In this document: in pieces, positions 52,311 through 60,542 of the stretch
Layout of the letters: each line of letters opens with the position of its first letter
Position numbering within the stretch: the first letter of the stretch is position 1
Program-made: the position numbers and the translations under genes
Origin: Candidatus Aalborgicola danicus
GTDB taxonomy: Bacteria; Pseudomonadota; Gammaproteobacteria; Burkholderiales; Burkholderiaceae_C
Length of the DNA stretch: 64,000 nucleotides
Assembly: GCA_016703945.1 (NCBI GenBank)
Contig: JADJBC010000060.1
Location: forward strand, 238,433-302,432
Direction: 5' to 3'
Notes under the pieces: generated by a model
What the model saw: only the letters and a program-made list of their open reading frames with translations
Told to the model about the DNA's origin: nothing
Database searches by the model: none

Positions 52311-53327
52311 ATGAAATCAGGCTCTGACCCACGTGTTGTGGACCCGAATAGCTATCAAATTGATAGTGTCTCAAAGCCCAAAGCGACACGGCTTGCGCGG
52401 ACCTGGAAGGTGGTGCGCCTGGTTGCCTCGTCCTGGTTGGATGACTACGAGCTGAGCATTGGCGCGGCCCTGGCCTACCACACCCTGTGCTCGCTGGCGC
52501 CCCTGTTGCTGATCGTGATTTCGGTGGCCGGGTTGGTGTTTGGCGAAGACGCGGCCCGGGGCGAGGTTTCCAAACAACTCGGTGCCCTGATGGGAGAACA
52601 AAGCGCCAGCGCCGTAGAGGCCCTGCTGGTCAGCGTAAAAAAACCGGCCGAAGGCGCCGCCGTATCACTGGTGGGTCTGGTGTTGTTGCTGGTGGGTGCC
52701 ACCACCGTGTTTGGCGAGCTGCAAGACGCGCTGGACCGCATCTGGCGTGTACCCGCCCGCCTGGGCACCAGTGGCTGGGTGAGCCTGGTGCGCAGCCGGC
52801 TGTTGTCATTTGGCATGGTGCTGGCCATCGGTTTCCTGCTGGTCGTGTCGTTGGTTGCCAGTGCTGCCCTGGCGTTGGTCAGTCGCTGGGGTGAGCCCCT
52901 GTTTCGCGGCTGGTATGCGCTGGCCGAAATCACCAATGCGATTGGCAGCTTCGCGCTGATCGCCGCCATGTTTGCGCTGATTTACAAGGTCATGCCCCGG
53001 GCGCGGGTGCAGTGGAACGACGTCTGGATTGGCGCCGTTTTCACGTCGCTGTTGTTTCTGCTGGGCAAATCGCTGATCGGCTGGTATGTCAGCAGCAGCG
53101 GAGTTGCGAGCGGTTTTGGCGCAGCGGGTTCGCTGGTGGTGATTTTGTTGTGGGTCTATTACTCGGCCCAGATCTTCCTGATCGGTGCCGAGTTCACCTG
53201 GGTCTACGCCAATGCCTACGGCTCCCGCAGTTTGGTGCGCTCGCACACAGACGCCATACCGTCGCCTGGTGCACCATCTGTCCCAGCAAGCGCCCCGTCG
53301 GCGCAGGCACATCGGGACCTACCATGA
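52311..53327 (+). CDS. YihY/BrkB-family inner-membrane protein
   Basis: This 338-residue protein matches the YihY/UPF0761 (BrkB) family with about six membrane spans. Signatures include SIGAALAYHTLCSLAPLLLIVISVAGL, FGELQDALDRIWRVP, YKVMPRARVQWNDVWIGAVFTSLLFLLGK and GSLVVILLWVYYSAQIFLIGAEFTWVY. The N-terminal 25 residues before the fold (DPNSYQIDSVSKPKATRL) are partly coded by a dispersed inverted repeat and look like an add-on. The start follows CAGGAGTTGTGT. Its stop overlaps the next gene as ATGA. The function of the family is not settled; some members have been linked to stress or lipid export. Confidence 0.88.
   Translation: MKSGSDPRVVDPNSYQIDSVSKPKATRLARTWKVVRLVASSWLDDYELSIGAALAYHTLCSLAPLLLIVISVAGLVFGEDAARGEVSKQLGALMGEQSASAVEALLVSVKKPAEGAAVSLVGLVLLLVGATTVFGELQDALDRIWRVPARLGTSGWVSLVRSRLLSFGMVLAIGFLLVVSLVASAALALVSRWGEPLFRGWYALAEITNAIGSFALIAAMFALIYKVMPRARVQWNDVWIGAVFTSLLFLLGKSLIGWYVSSSGVASGFGAAGSLVVILLWVYYSAQIFLIGAEFTWVYANAYGSRSLVRSHTDAIPSPGAPSVPASAPSAQAHRDLP
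52352..52366. repeat. Inverted repeat from the dispersed element inside yihY-like N-terminus
   Basis: CTATCAA and TTGATAG are perfect 7-bp arms around one base. This resembles the terminal inverted repeat of the dispersed element. It lies inside the coding region for residues 14-18 of the YihY-like protein. Confidence 0.5.
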
Positions 53328-53479
53328 ATATGCAACTCGGCCTTACCCCTTTAATCTCCCTCCTGGCTGGCATCCTGATTTTGGTGATGCCCCGCCTGCT
53401 GAACTACATCGTTGCCGTCTACCTGATTGTCGTGGGCCTGATCGGGCTGTTTGGCGCCAGTGGTTTGCGTATCAGCTGA
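53324..53479 (+). CDS. DUF3096 small membrane protein
   Basis: This 51-residue protein is two membrane spans, LGLTPLISLLAGILILVMP and LLNYIVAVYLIVVGLIGLFG, typical of DUF3096. It starts within the end of the YihY-like gene (ATGA overlap). Its last 61 bases overlap the end of the lipoprotein gene on the other strand, so the two units are convergent. Function unknown. Confidence 0.8.
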   Translation: MNMQLGLTPLISLLAGILILVMPRLLNYIVAVYLIVVGLIGLFGASGLRIS

Positions 53480-54111
53480 ACAAACTGCGCCAGTTCGCCC
53501 AACACCGCGTGCACCGCGCGGTGGGCAGCCACCACACCGGCCTGGGCGTTCTCTGCGCCTGCATCCACCCGCTGGTCAAACTCCTTCCAGCCCACCACCC
53601 GGCGTGTCTTTTCGTCCACCAGGTAGGCCCTTAGCGTCACCCTTACGCTGCTGGGGCTGCTGAAAAACTCCTGTTGCAGACGCACAATTTCGGTGTCCAG
53701 CCGCAGGTCGGCACTGGCCGATCCCGAGGCCATCACCACGGCCTGAAAACCCCCGTTTTGTGACAAGGCCGCCACCAGCAAAGGCCCCAGCATACGTGCC
53801 GGCGTGTCGACCCATTCGCTGCGGGCAAAGTACTCCAGTTTGTGGGGCTCACGCAGGTAAATGATGCGCTGGCTGTCAAAGCCCGAAGCGGCGCGCACCG
53901 GGTTGACGATCAGTGTCTGCGTACCCACCGGTGTGCTGGCGGCTGTGGGCCGGGCCGAGGCCGCCAGCGTGTCATCCAGCGCGTAAAAGGCCGGTGGTGC
54001 GGTGGCCTTGGGTGTCAACACACTGCAGGCGCTGAGCGTTGCCACCACCATCAATGTGGCTACGCCGCGCAACCGGCGACTGGTTGGCAGGGGTGTCCGG
54101 AACGTGCTCAT
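53419..54111 (-). CDS. ABC-transport auxiliary lipoprotein (PqiC-like)
   Basis: This 230-residue lipoprotein has the lipobox TLSACSVL. It matches the ABC-type transport auxiliary lipoprotein family that accompanies Mla- and Pqi-type lipid transporters. Typical sequence is APPAFYALDD near the N-terminus and RIIYLREPHKLEYFARSEWVDTPARMLGPLLVAAL in the middle. It should face the periplasm from the outer membrane and receive lipid from the MlaD-like protein. The gene overlaps the mlaD-like gene by 4 bases and closes the transporter operon. The 3' end overlaps the DUF3096 gene antisense. Confidence 0.85.
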   Translation of the reverse strand: MSTFRTPLPTSRRLRGVATLMVVATLSACSVLTPKATAPPAFYALDDTLAASARPTAASTPVGTQTLIVNPVRAASGFDSQRIIYLREPHKLEYFARSEWVDTPARMLGPLLVAALSQNGGFQAVVMASGSASADLRLDTEIVRLQQEFFSSPSSVRVTLRAYLVDEKTRRVVGWKEFDQRVDAGAENAQAGVVAAHRAVHAVLGELAQFVQLIRKPLAPNSPIRPTTIR

Positions 54112-54965
54112 GGTTTCCCGTCCTTTTCACCGGGGCCGTCGGGCACCGGGGTTCGTCCAAAAATCAGGCCGCTGGGGTCGCGGGTGGTTTGTTCGGTCAG
54201 CCGCCGCAGGGAACTGCTCAAGGTCTCCAGCTCTGCCAGCAGGCGCTCCACCTCGGGCAGCGTTTGGGTGCCCAGGCGCTGAATGCCGACACCGATGCCG
54301 TCGGCCGCCAGTGAGGCGCTGTGTCCGGCCTTTGACAAGTCACCACCCATCCTGCCGACCGCGTCCGCGCTGCGCCCCAGGCGGTCTATCAGCGGGCCCA
54401 GCTTGGCGGTCGCAGTCGAGGTGTTGCTCAGAATGGCCTTGAAAGCGGTCTGGTTGTCCGGGCTCAGAATGGCATTGATGTTGTTGGAGGTGCTGTCGAG
54501 TTTGCCCAACACACTGGTCAGCACGTTCTCCAGCCGGGCGCTCAGCGACGGCCGGGTCTGGATGATGGGGTATTGGTTGGGGGCAATGGCCAGCAAGGGC
54601 AGGGGAGTCGGTAGAGCCCCACTCAGTTCCACATAGGTGATGCCGGTCAGGCCCTGGGTTTTCAGAATGGCAATGGTGTCCTGTTTGACCGGCGAACCCT
54701 GCACCAGCGCCAGCAGCAGGGTCACCCGCTGCGGGTTGGTGTGGTCCAGGTCAATGCTGCGCACCTTGCCCACGTCCACACCGTTGTATTTGACCGGCGC
54801 ATTCAGGTTCAGTCCCGCCACCGATTCGTTTTCGATGGCCCAGTACAGGTCGTAGTCGGTTTGCCAGGCCCCGCCGGTTGACAGCCACAACAGCCCGGCA
54901 ATCAGCACGGCGCCCAGGCCCAGTACAAAGGCGCCAACGGCGGCAAAACTCAGCTTGGTTTCCAT
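54108..54965 (-). CDS. MlaD/MCE-domain substrate-binding protein
   Basis: This 285-residue protein has one N-terminal membrane anchor (FAAVGAFVLGLGAVLIAGLLWLSTGG) and an MCE domain, AGLNLNAPVKYNGVDVGKVRSIDLD, followed by a long helical C-terminal region. MlaD-type proteins form hexameric rings that carry phospholipids or other hydrophobic molecules across the periplasm. The start overlaps the ATPase gene by 16 bases. It is part of a complete permease-ATPase-MCE-lipoprotein operon. Confidence 0.9.
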   Translation of the reverse strand: METKLSFAAVGAFVLGLGAVLIAGLLWLSTGGAWQTDYDLYWAIENESVAGLNLNAPVKYNGVDVGKVRSIDLDHTNPQRVTLLLALVQGSPVKQDTIAILKTQGLTGITYVELSGALPTPLPLLAIAPNQYPIIQTRPSLSARLENVLTSVLGKLDSTSNNINAILSPDNQTAFKAILSNTSTATAKLGPLIDRLGRSADAVGRMGGDLSKAGHSASLAADGIGVGIQRLGTQTLPEVERLLAELETLSSSLRRLTEQTTRDPSGLIFGRTPVPDGPGEKDGKP

Positions 54966-55747
54966 GCCGGTTCCTGTTGCGCACTGCGGCCACGCGGGCC
55001 GTCAAAAAATGGCCGCACCCATGGGTTGTCCAATTGTGAAAGCTCCTGCATCGAGCCCACGGCCTGCACCCGGCCATCCCCCAGCACCGCCACCCGGTCG
55101 GCCACCTGCCACAGCAGGTCCAGGTCGTGCGTGATCATCACCACGGTCAGTCCGTACAGGTCGCGCAACTCGCGCACCAGCGTGTCCACACCGGCTGCGC
55201 TGTTGGGGTCCAGGCCGGCCGTGGGTTCGTCCAGAAACAGCAGCTCGGGGTCCAGCGCCAAGGCACGGGCCAGCGAGGCGCGTTTCATCATGCCGCCGCT
55301 CAGCTCCGACGGGTATTGGCTTTCCACCTCGGGTTTGAGGCCCACCATCGACAACTTCCAGCGGGCGATGTCGTCAATCAGCTTGTCGCCGAGGTCGGTG
55401 TGTTCGTGCAGCGGCAGTCCCACGTTCTCCAGCACCGTCAGCGAGCCAAACAAGCCGCCTTGCTGAAACATCACGCCCCAGCGCTGGCGCAGCGCCAGGG
55501 CCTCGATGTCTTCGATCTCTTCCAACGGTACCCCCAGTACCTGCACCGTGCCAGAACTGGGTTTTTGCAGCAAGATCATCTCGCGCAGCAGCGTGGACTT
55601 GCCCGAGCCGCTGCCGCCAATCACCGCAAATATCTCACCCCGTTGCACTTGCAAATCCAGATGCTGGTGCACCGTGTGGTCGCCAAAACGGGTGGCCACC
55701 TGGTGCAACTCAATCACAGACTCCGGGCGGTTTTTCAGGGTCGGCAT
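54950..55747 (-). CDS. Mla-type ABC transporter ATPase
   Basis: This 265-residue ATPase shows Walker A GGSGSGKSTLLREM, the signature ELSGGMMKRASLARAL, Walker B LLFLDEPTAGLD and the switch His in VMITHDLDLL. The start at 55747 (MPTLKNRPES) lies one base from the permease stop. Strong similarity to the MlaF type. It supplies energy for the permease MlaE-like subunit encoded just upstream, in lipid transport between membranes. Confidence 0.9.
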   Translation of the reverse strand: MPTLKNRPESVIELHQVATRFGDHTVHQHLDLQVQRGEIFAVIGGSGSGKSTLLREMILLQKPSSGTVQVLGVPLEEIEDIEALALRQRWGVMFQQGGLFGSLTVLENVGLPLHEHTDLGDKLIDDIARWKLSMVGLKPEVESQYPSELSGGMMKRASLARALALDPELLFLDEPTAGLDPNSAAGVDTLVRELRDLYGLTVVMITHDLDLLWQVADRVAVLGDGRVQAVGSMQELSQLDNPWVRPFFDGPRGRSAQQEPAWKPS

Positions 55748-55748
55748 G

Positions 55749-56888
55749 TCATAAGTCCAAAAGGCTGAAGGCGATGGAGAAAAGGGCGTCGGCGACGATG
55801 ACCAGGAAGATGGACTGCACCACGCTGCGCGTGGTTTGCTGGCCCACACTGTCGGCGCCGCCACGGGTGCGAAAGCCCTGAAAACAGCCCACCACACTGA
55901 TGATCACGGCAAACACCGGCGCTTTGGCGATGCCCACCAGGTACGAGGTGGCGCTGACCGCTTTGGCCATGCGGTCCAGAAAATCATCAAAGCCCACGTC
56001 CAGTTGGCTGCGTGCCATGACCATGCCGCCGGCCACCCCCAGCACATCGGCAAACACCGTCAACAACGGTAGCACCACCACCATGGCAATGATCTTGGGC
56101 AGTACCAGCAACTCCAGTGGCGCAATGCCCAGCGTGCGCATGGCGTCCACCTCTTCCGTGACCACCATGGTGCCAATTTGCGCCGCAAAGGCCGAGCCGG
56201 AACGCCCGGCCAGCGTAATGGCCGTAATCAGGGGCGCAAATTCGCGCAGCATGGACAGGCCCACCAGGTCGGCCACAAAAATATTGGCACCGTACTGTCG
56301 CAGTTGGGCCGCGCCCTGGTAGGCGACCACCACACCGAGCAAGAAGGACAACAAACCCACAATCGGCAAGGCGTCAAAACCGGCACGCTGGATGTTGAAC
56401 AGAATGGGGCGCCAGCGCAAACGTGAGGGATGGGCCAGGCTCCCCACAAAAACCTGCGCCACCTCGCCCACAAAACTCAGCATGGCGTAGGCTTGCTCCG
56501 CCAGCAAAGCGGTTTTGCGCCCCAGGCCCTCCAGCAGGCCCGGCGCTGGCTGCGGCGTGGCCTGCGCTGGCACCCGCGCCTGGTCTTCCCGGTGCTGGGT
56601 CACCACCTGCAGCAGCCGGGCCTGCTTGGCTGGCAAGCCTTGCAGCGTGACGGCCCCGCCCTGGGCGCGCAGGCGCACCAGCAGCGTGTGCAAGACCCAG
56701 GCGCCCGCCGTGTCCAGCGCGGTGATGGAGCGCGCGTCCACGGTGACCGCCGCCTTGCCGTCGACCACCAGCGTGCCCAGTTGCGCATCCACAGGCGCCA
56801 CGTTGCGTGCCGTCCAGGCACCACCCAACGTCAGGGCATGGGGGCCTGAGCGGATCAGGGTGGCGGGAGTGTCGCGCGGGGGGTGCAT
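55749..56888 (-). CDS. Mla-type ABC permease with N-terminal STAS domain
   Basis: This 379-residue protein fuses an N-terminal STAS-like domain to an MlaE permease. Residues 20-95 include VVDGKAAVTVDARSITALDTAGAWVLHTLL. The C-terminal part contains FVADLVGLSMLREFAPLITAITLAGRSGSAFAAQIGTMVVTEEVDAMRTLGIAP. In E. coli the STAS function is a separate protein, MlaB, so fusion here is a known variant in other bacteria. First gene of the operon. It is followed by the ATPase with one base spacing. Confidence 0.9.
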   Translation of the reverse strand: MHPPRDTPATLIRSGPHALTLGGAWTARNVAPVDAQLGTLVVDGKAAVTVDARSITALDTAGAWVLHTLLVRLRAQGGAVTLQGLPAKQARLLQVVTQHREDQARVPAQATPQPAPGLLEGLGRKTALLAEQAYAMLSFVGEVAQVFVGSLAHPSRLRWRPILFNIQRAGFDALPIVGLLSFLLGVVVAYQGAAQLRQYGANIFVADLVGLSMLREFAPLITAITLAGRSGSAFAAQIGTMVVTEEVDAMRTLGIAPLELLVLPKIIAMVVVLPLLTVFADVLGVAGGMVMARSQLDVGFDDFLDRMAKAVSATSYLVGIAKAPVFAVIISVVGCFQGFRTRGGADSVGQQTTRSVVQSIFLVIVADALFSIAFSLLDL

Positions 56889-56967
56889 AGGTCAGGCTGA
56901 CTTTAGACGCGGCACATGGCCGTGTTTGTGCGCGAGCGCACAGAGCAAGACCGCGGTTCAGTGCACC

Positions 56968-56985
56968 GTGTGAACACCGTCACAC
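56968..56985. promoter_or_regulatory. Crp-type palindrome upstream of BON gene
   Basis: GTGTGA-ACACCG-TCACAC matches the Crp/Fnr-class consensus TGTGA-N6-TCACA with perfect 6-bp arms, about 28 bases before the BON gene start. A Crp/Fnr-family gene lies on the other side of the BON gene. Confidence 0.65.
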
Positions 56986-57012
56986 GTTTGTGCCGAAGAA
57001 CGGAGTCTTTCT

Positions 57013-57598
57013 ATGAAACATCGCCTTGAAACCCTGGCCTTGCAGACCGCCATCGCCACCTTGCTGGCGGTTTTTGTGGTGGCCTGCAGCAAACCGGTCG
57101 ACAACCCGGGCGTGCCCCCCATGCCCACCACCACGGTGGGGACCGACATTGACGACAGCGTGATCACCAGCAACGTCAAGTCGGTGTTGTTGGCCGACGA
57201 GGAATGTCAGGAGCTTGACTTCAAGGTCGAAACCCCGCAAGGGCGAGGTCATGCTCAGCGGTTATGTGGACAACCAGGCCCAGCTTGACCGCGCCAACGC
57301 TGCCACCCGTGCCGTCTCCGGGGTCAAGGCAGTGCAGAACAACGTCGTCCTCAAAACCGGAGACTCCTCCACGGTGGGCAACAAGCTGGACGACAGCATC
57401 ACCACCAGCAAGGTCAAGGCCGCGCTGCTGGCCGACGCCAACGTCAAGAGTTTTGACATTGCCGTGGTCACCCGCAAGGACGAGGTCTTGCTCAGTGGTT
57501 TTGTTGACAACAAGGTGCAGATGGAGCGCGCCATCGAGATCGCCAAGGGCATCCCCGGCGTGCGCCTGGTCAACAATGAGATGAGTCTCAAGAAGTAG
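57013..57598 (+). pseudogene. BON-domain lipoprotein, frameshifted
   Basis: Two frames together make a BON-domain envelope protein. It starts MKHRLETLALQTAIATLLAVFVVACSKP, a lipoprotein signal. The first BON repeat begins DDSVITSNVKSVLLADEECQELDFKVET and breaks at an ACCCC run near 57231-57236. It continues in another frame as RKGEVMLSGYVDNQAQLDRANAATRAVSGVKAVQNNVVLK. A second complete BON repeat follows (DDSITTSKVKAALLADANV to LVNNEMSLKK). Removing one C restores the frame. BON proteins are osmotically or membrane-stress induced, related to OsmY. The shift could be a sequencing error. Confidence 0.78.
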
Positions 57599-57603
57599 CG
57601 TGG

Positions 57604-58245
57604 TTACCGGCTACCGTGCACGTCACTCAACAGCCGCGCCAGCTCCTTCTTGACCACCCCATAACATTCGCAAACCCGGGTTTCCAGACCGGCGCGGTCC
57701 AGCACCGCAATGTGCCCGCGCCGGTAGCGGATGTAACCCCTGTTCTGCAAATTGCCCGCGGCCTCGGTCACACTTTCGCGGCGTACGCCCAGCATGCTGG
57801 CCACCAGCTCCTGGGTCATGACCAGCTCGCGCAGCGGCACGCGGTCCATGGTCAGCAGCAACCAGCGGCACAGCTGTTGCTCCACCGAGTGGTGGCGGTT
57901 GCACACGGCGGACTGCGCCATCTGGGTCATCAGGGCCTGGGTGTAGCGCAGCAGCAAACGCTGGAAGCTGCCGGCGCGGTTGAACTCGCTCTGCAACAGG
58001 TGGCGGTCCAGACGGTAGGCGTGTCCTGCCGTTTGCACCACCGCAAGCGAGACTATGGAGGTGGTGGGAAAGTAGGCGTGGCGCAACTGGGTGCCGGGCT
58101 CGTACAGCATTTGGCCCAATGGCATGGGTACCAGTTCCAGATGGCTCGCGAATAGCTCCAGGTCGGCGGCCGGCAACGCGGCCAGCAAATGGTTTTGTTG
58201 GGGGGTGTGTAGTGCAGTCATGGTGGGGGCTGGTGTGCTTGGCAT
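57604..58245 (-). CDS. Crp/Fnr-family regulator with internal deletion
   Basis: This 213-residue protein keeps the C-terminal HTH of Crp/Fnr regulators, LVMTQELVASMLGVRRESVTEAAGNLQNRGYIRYRRGHI, with the RE pair that contacts GTGA half-sites. It also has the segment HHSVEQQLCRWLLL. In the N-terminal cyclic-nucleotide-like domain, YFPTTSIVSL joins directly to AVVQTAGHAYRL. Relatives carry about 35 residues between these, including the strand ASAEIAVVGNEGIVGI, so this copy has an in-frame deletion in the ligand barrel. It begins right after the stop of the REC-PAS gene. Ligand binding is likely lost, while DNA binding may persist. Confidence 0.8.
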   Translation of the reverse strand: MPSTPAPTMTALHTPQQNHLLAALPAADLELFASHLELVPMPLGQMLYEPGTQLRHAYFPTTSIVSLAVVQTAGHAYRLDRHLLQSEFNRAGSFQRLLLRYTQALMTQMAQSAVCNRHHSVEQQLCRWLLLTMDRVPLRELVMTQELVASMLGVRRESVTEAAGNLQNRGYIRYRRGHIAVLDRAGLETRVCECYGVVKKELARLLSDVHGSR

Positions 58246-59079
58246 TTAGGTGCCCGCAAAAACTTCGACGCCAATACCGCGGTAGCCCTGAAAGCGCCCG
58301 TTGATGCTGAACATGGGTTCACCGCTGATGCGAAACTGCTGGGCTACACCCCGGGCCGGGACGCGGTGGAACACAAAGTCCAGAAACGGCTCGCGCCCTG
58401 CAATGGCTGCCAACAGGGTTTCGCGCTCGGTCTTGTTCCAGCCGTCGTCCTGGTCATCAACCTGGATGCCGGTAACACTGTCCTTCCGTAGACCCAGCAT
58501 GGCCAGCACCGGCCCCGACACCTTGGTGAATTTTCCGTTTTCGTCCTGCTCCCAATACCAGTCGGAGGCCAGCTCGGTCAGGCTGCGGTAGCGCGCCTCG
58601 CTCTCGCGCAACTCGGCGGTGCGCTCCAGTACGGTCTGCTCCAGCACCTTGTTGAAGTTGGCCAGTCTTTTGTACAGCAGGCGCACCTCCAGCATGTTGT
58701 GGATGCGGGTTTTCACCTCCACCAGGTCAAACGGTTTGCTGACAAAGTCTTTGGCACCCGCCTGCAAGGCGCGCAATTTGTGGCCGGGTTGGGCAGTCAG
58801 CACAATCACCGGCAGGTAGCTGTCCTGGTGGTCGGCCTTGAGCGCCTCCATGACCTGAAAACCATCCATCACCGGCATTTGCAGGTCCAGCAGAATCAGG
58901 TCGTACTGGTGCTTTTGGTGCAGGCTGCAAACCTCCTCGGGGTGCATGGTTGCGGAGACCTGGGTGTAACCGGCCCCCTGCAGCAGTTGTTGCAGCAACT
59001 GCACATTGGACTCCTGGTCATCGACGATCAGGATGCTGGCGCTGAGAATATCAATGGCGGTGATCATGGAGTCGGGCAT
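58246..59079 (-). CDS. Receiver-PAS response regulator
   Basis: This 277-residue protein has an N-terminal receiver domain (ASILIVDDQESNVQLL, DLILLDLQMPVMDGFQVMEALK, and Lys in DFVSKPFDLVEVK). A linker coiled coil (KVLEQTVLERTAELRESEARY) and a C-terminal PAS domain follow. There is no output enzyme domain: it stops at RGIGVEVFAGT, directly before the Crp/Fnr start. The start at 59079 has AGGAG at a good distance. It probably receives a phosphate from the PAS kinase encoded upstream and may signal through the PAS part to a partner. A truncated version of a larger protein is possible. Confidence 0.8.
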   Translation of the reverse strand: MPDSMITAIDILSASILIVDDQESNVQLLQQLLQGAGYTQVSATMHPEEVCSLHQKHQYDLILLDLQMPVMDGFQVMEALKADHQDSYLPVIVLTAQPGHKLRALQAGAKDFVSKPFDLVEVKTRIHNMLEVRLLYKRLANFNKVLEQTVLERTAELRESEARYRSLTELASDWYWEQDENGKFTKVSGPVLAMLGLRKDSVTGIQVDDQDDGWNKTERETLLAAIAGREPFLDFVFHRVPARGVAQQFRISGEPMFSINGRFQGYRGIGVEVFAGT

Positions 59080-59206
59080 AGGGTTGCTCCTGGTGGGTAG
59101 GGGGCTGTGCAGCGGTCGTGCGCGCGCGATCAGGGTGATTCCCTGGGCCATGGGTGCCAGCAGGAATTGCTGGCCAGGCGGGGGCGGGGTGCCCACGCTG
59201 CGGTTT

Positions 59207-60542
59207 TCATACGAGGGGCTGCTCGGTGGAGTCGGCCTGCGCCAGCTCCAGCCAGAACTCGCTGCCAATACCCACGGTGCTGCGTGCACCAATGGCGCCA
59301 CCCATCAACTCGACCAGGCGTTTGCTGACCGCCAGCCCAATGCCGGTGCCTTCTTCGGCCGAGGACTCCCGACCCAGGCGATTAAAGGGTTGAAACAGCT
59401 GGGCCAGCTTTTCGGCCGACAGGCCTTCCCCGGAATCCTGCACCCGGATGCGCAGGCGCTGACCCGGGTGTTGGGTACAGGTCACCTTCACGGTCCCGCC
59501 CGGGCGGTTGTATTTGATGGCGTTGGACAGCAGGTTGACCAAAACTTGTTTGAGCCGCGTGCGGTCGGCGTGGGCGGCCAGTCCATGCGGGTCCATGCGG
59601 AACTCCATGTGGATACTTTTCTTGTTCGCCTGGGCCTCCATCAAGGCCCGGCAATCCGCCAGCAACTCTGCCAGCGGCATGGGTTTCATGACCAGGGTCA
59701 GCTTGCCGGACTCGATGGACGTCCAGATCGAGCACCTCGCCAATCAGGTCCAGCAAATACCAGCCGGCCCGCAGAATCTGGTCCACATTGGTTTTCTGCG
59801 AGGCGGTAGGCGGGGGTGCACCCATGTCGATCAACTGCGCAAAACCCAAAATGGCGTTCAGGGGGGAGCGCAATTCGTGCGTCATATTCGACAAAAAGTC
59901 AGACTTGGCCTGGTTGGCCCGGTCCGCCACGGCCCGCGCCACCTCCAGCTCCTGGTTGTTGGCCAGCAGCAGCTCATCGAGGTGTTTGCGCTGCGAAATG
60001 TCGGTCATGACCATGCGCTGTACCGGCGCGCCGCTTGGGTCTTGTGCCGCGCTGACCCGCATTTGGACCCAAAACGCAGAACCACTGCGCTTGAGCATCT
60101 TCAGTTCACATTCCTGGGGCGAGCCGTGCTCGAACAGGGTTTTGCGGCAGCGGTAATAGGTGTCCTGGTCGGCCTTGACGATAAAACGACTCAGCGGCTT
60201 GCCGACCAAATCACTGCGCGCAGCGGCCATCATGCTGGCAGCCGTAAAGTTGGTCTCCAGGATCAGGCCCAGCTCACTCACCGTGCAATACCCGATGGGT
60301 GCGAGATCGTACAAATCGAAGTACCGGCTGCGTGTGGCATCCAGCGATGCCTGGGTTTGCCTCAGCTGGTCGTTTTGCATTTCCAGCTCGATCTGGTGCA
60401 CCTGCAACTCGTGCACCAGCGCGCGCAGGTTCTCGGGCGACAGGTCCTGGGTGTGTGCCAGGCCATGGTTTGGTGCGGCCTTGGCCCGGGCTTCAGCGCG
60501 CACACGCAGCGTCTCCAGCGACCATTCACCAAAACTGCTCAT
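59207..60542 (-). pseudogene. PAS-containing sensor histidine kinase, frameshifted
   Basis: Two frames together make one soluble kinase. It starts MSSFGEWSLETLRVRAEARAKAAP and has a PAS domain (YDLAPIGYCTVSELGLILETNFTAA). The H-box is KSDFLSNMTHELRSPLNAILGFAQL. At about 59727 the frame shifts: EVLDL is followed by TSIESGKLTLVMKP in another frame. ATPase motifs are NLLSNAIKYN, QDSGEGLSAEKL and GTGIGLAVSKRLVE. An extra G would explain the break. It has no membrane span. The stop of the CheB/CheR-like gene overlaps its start. Confidence 0.78.
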
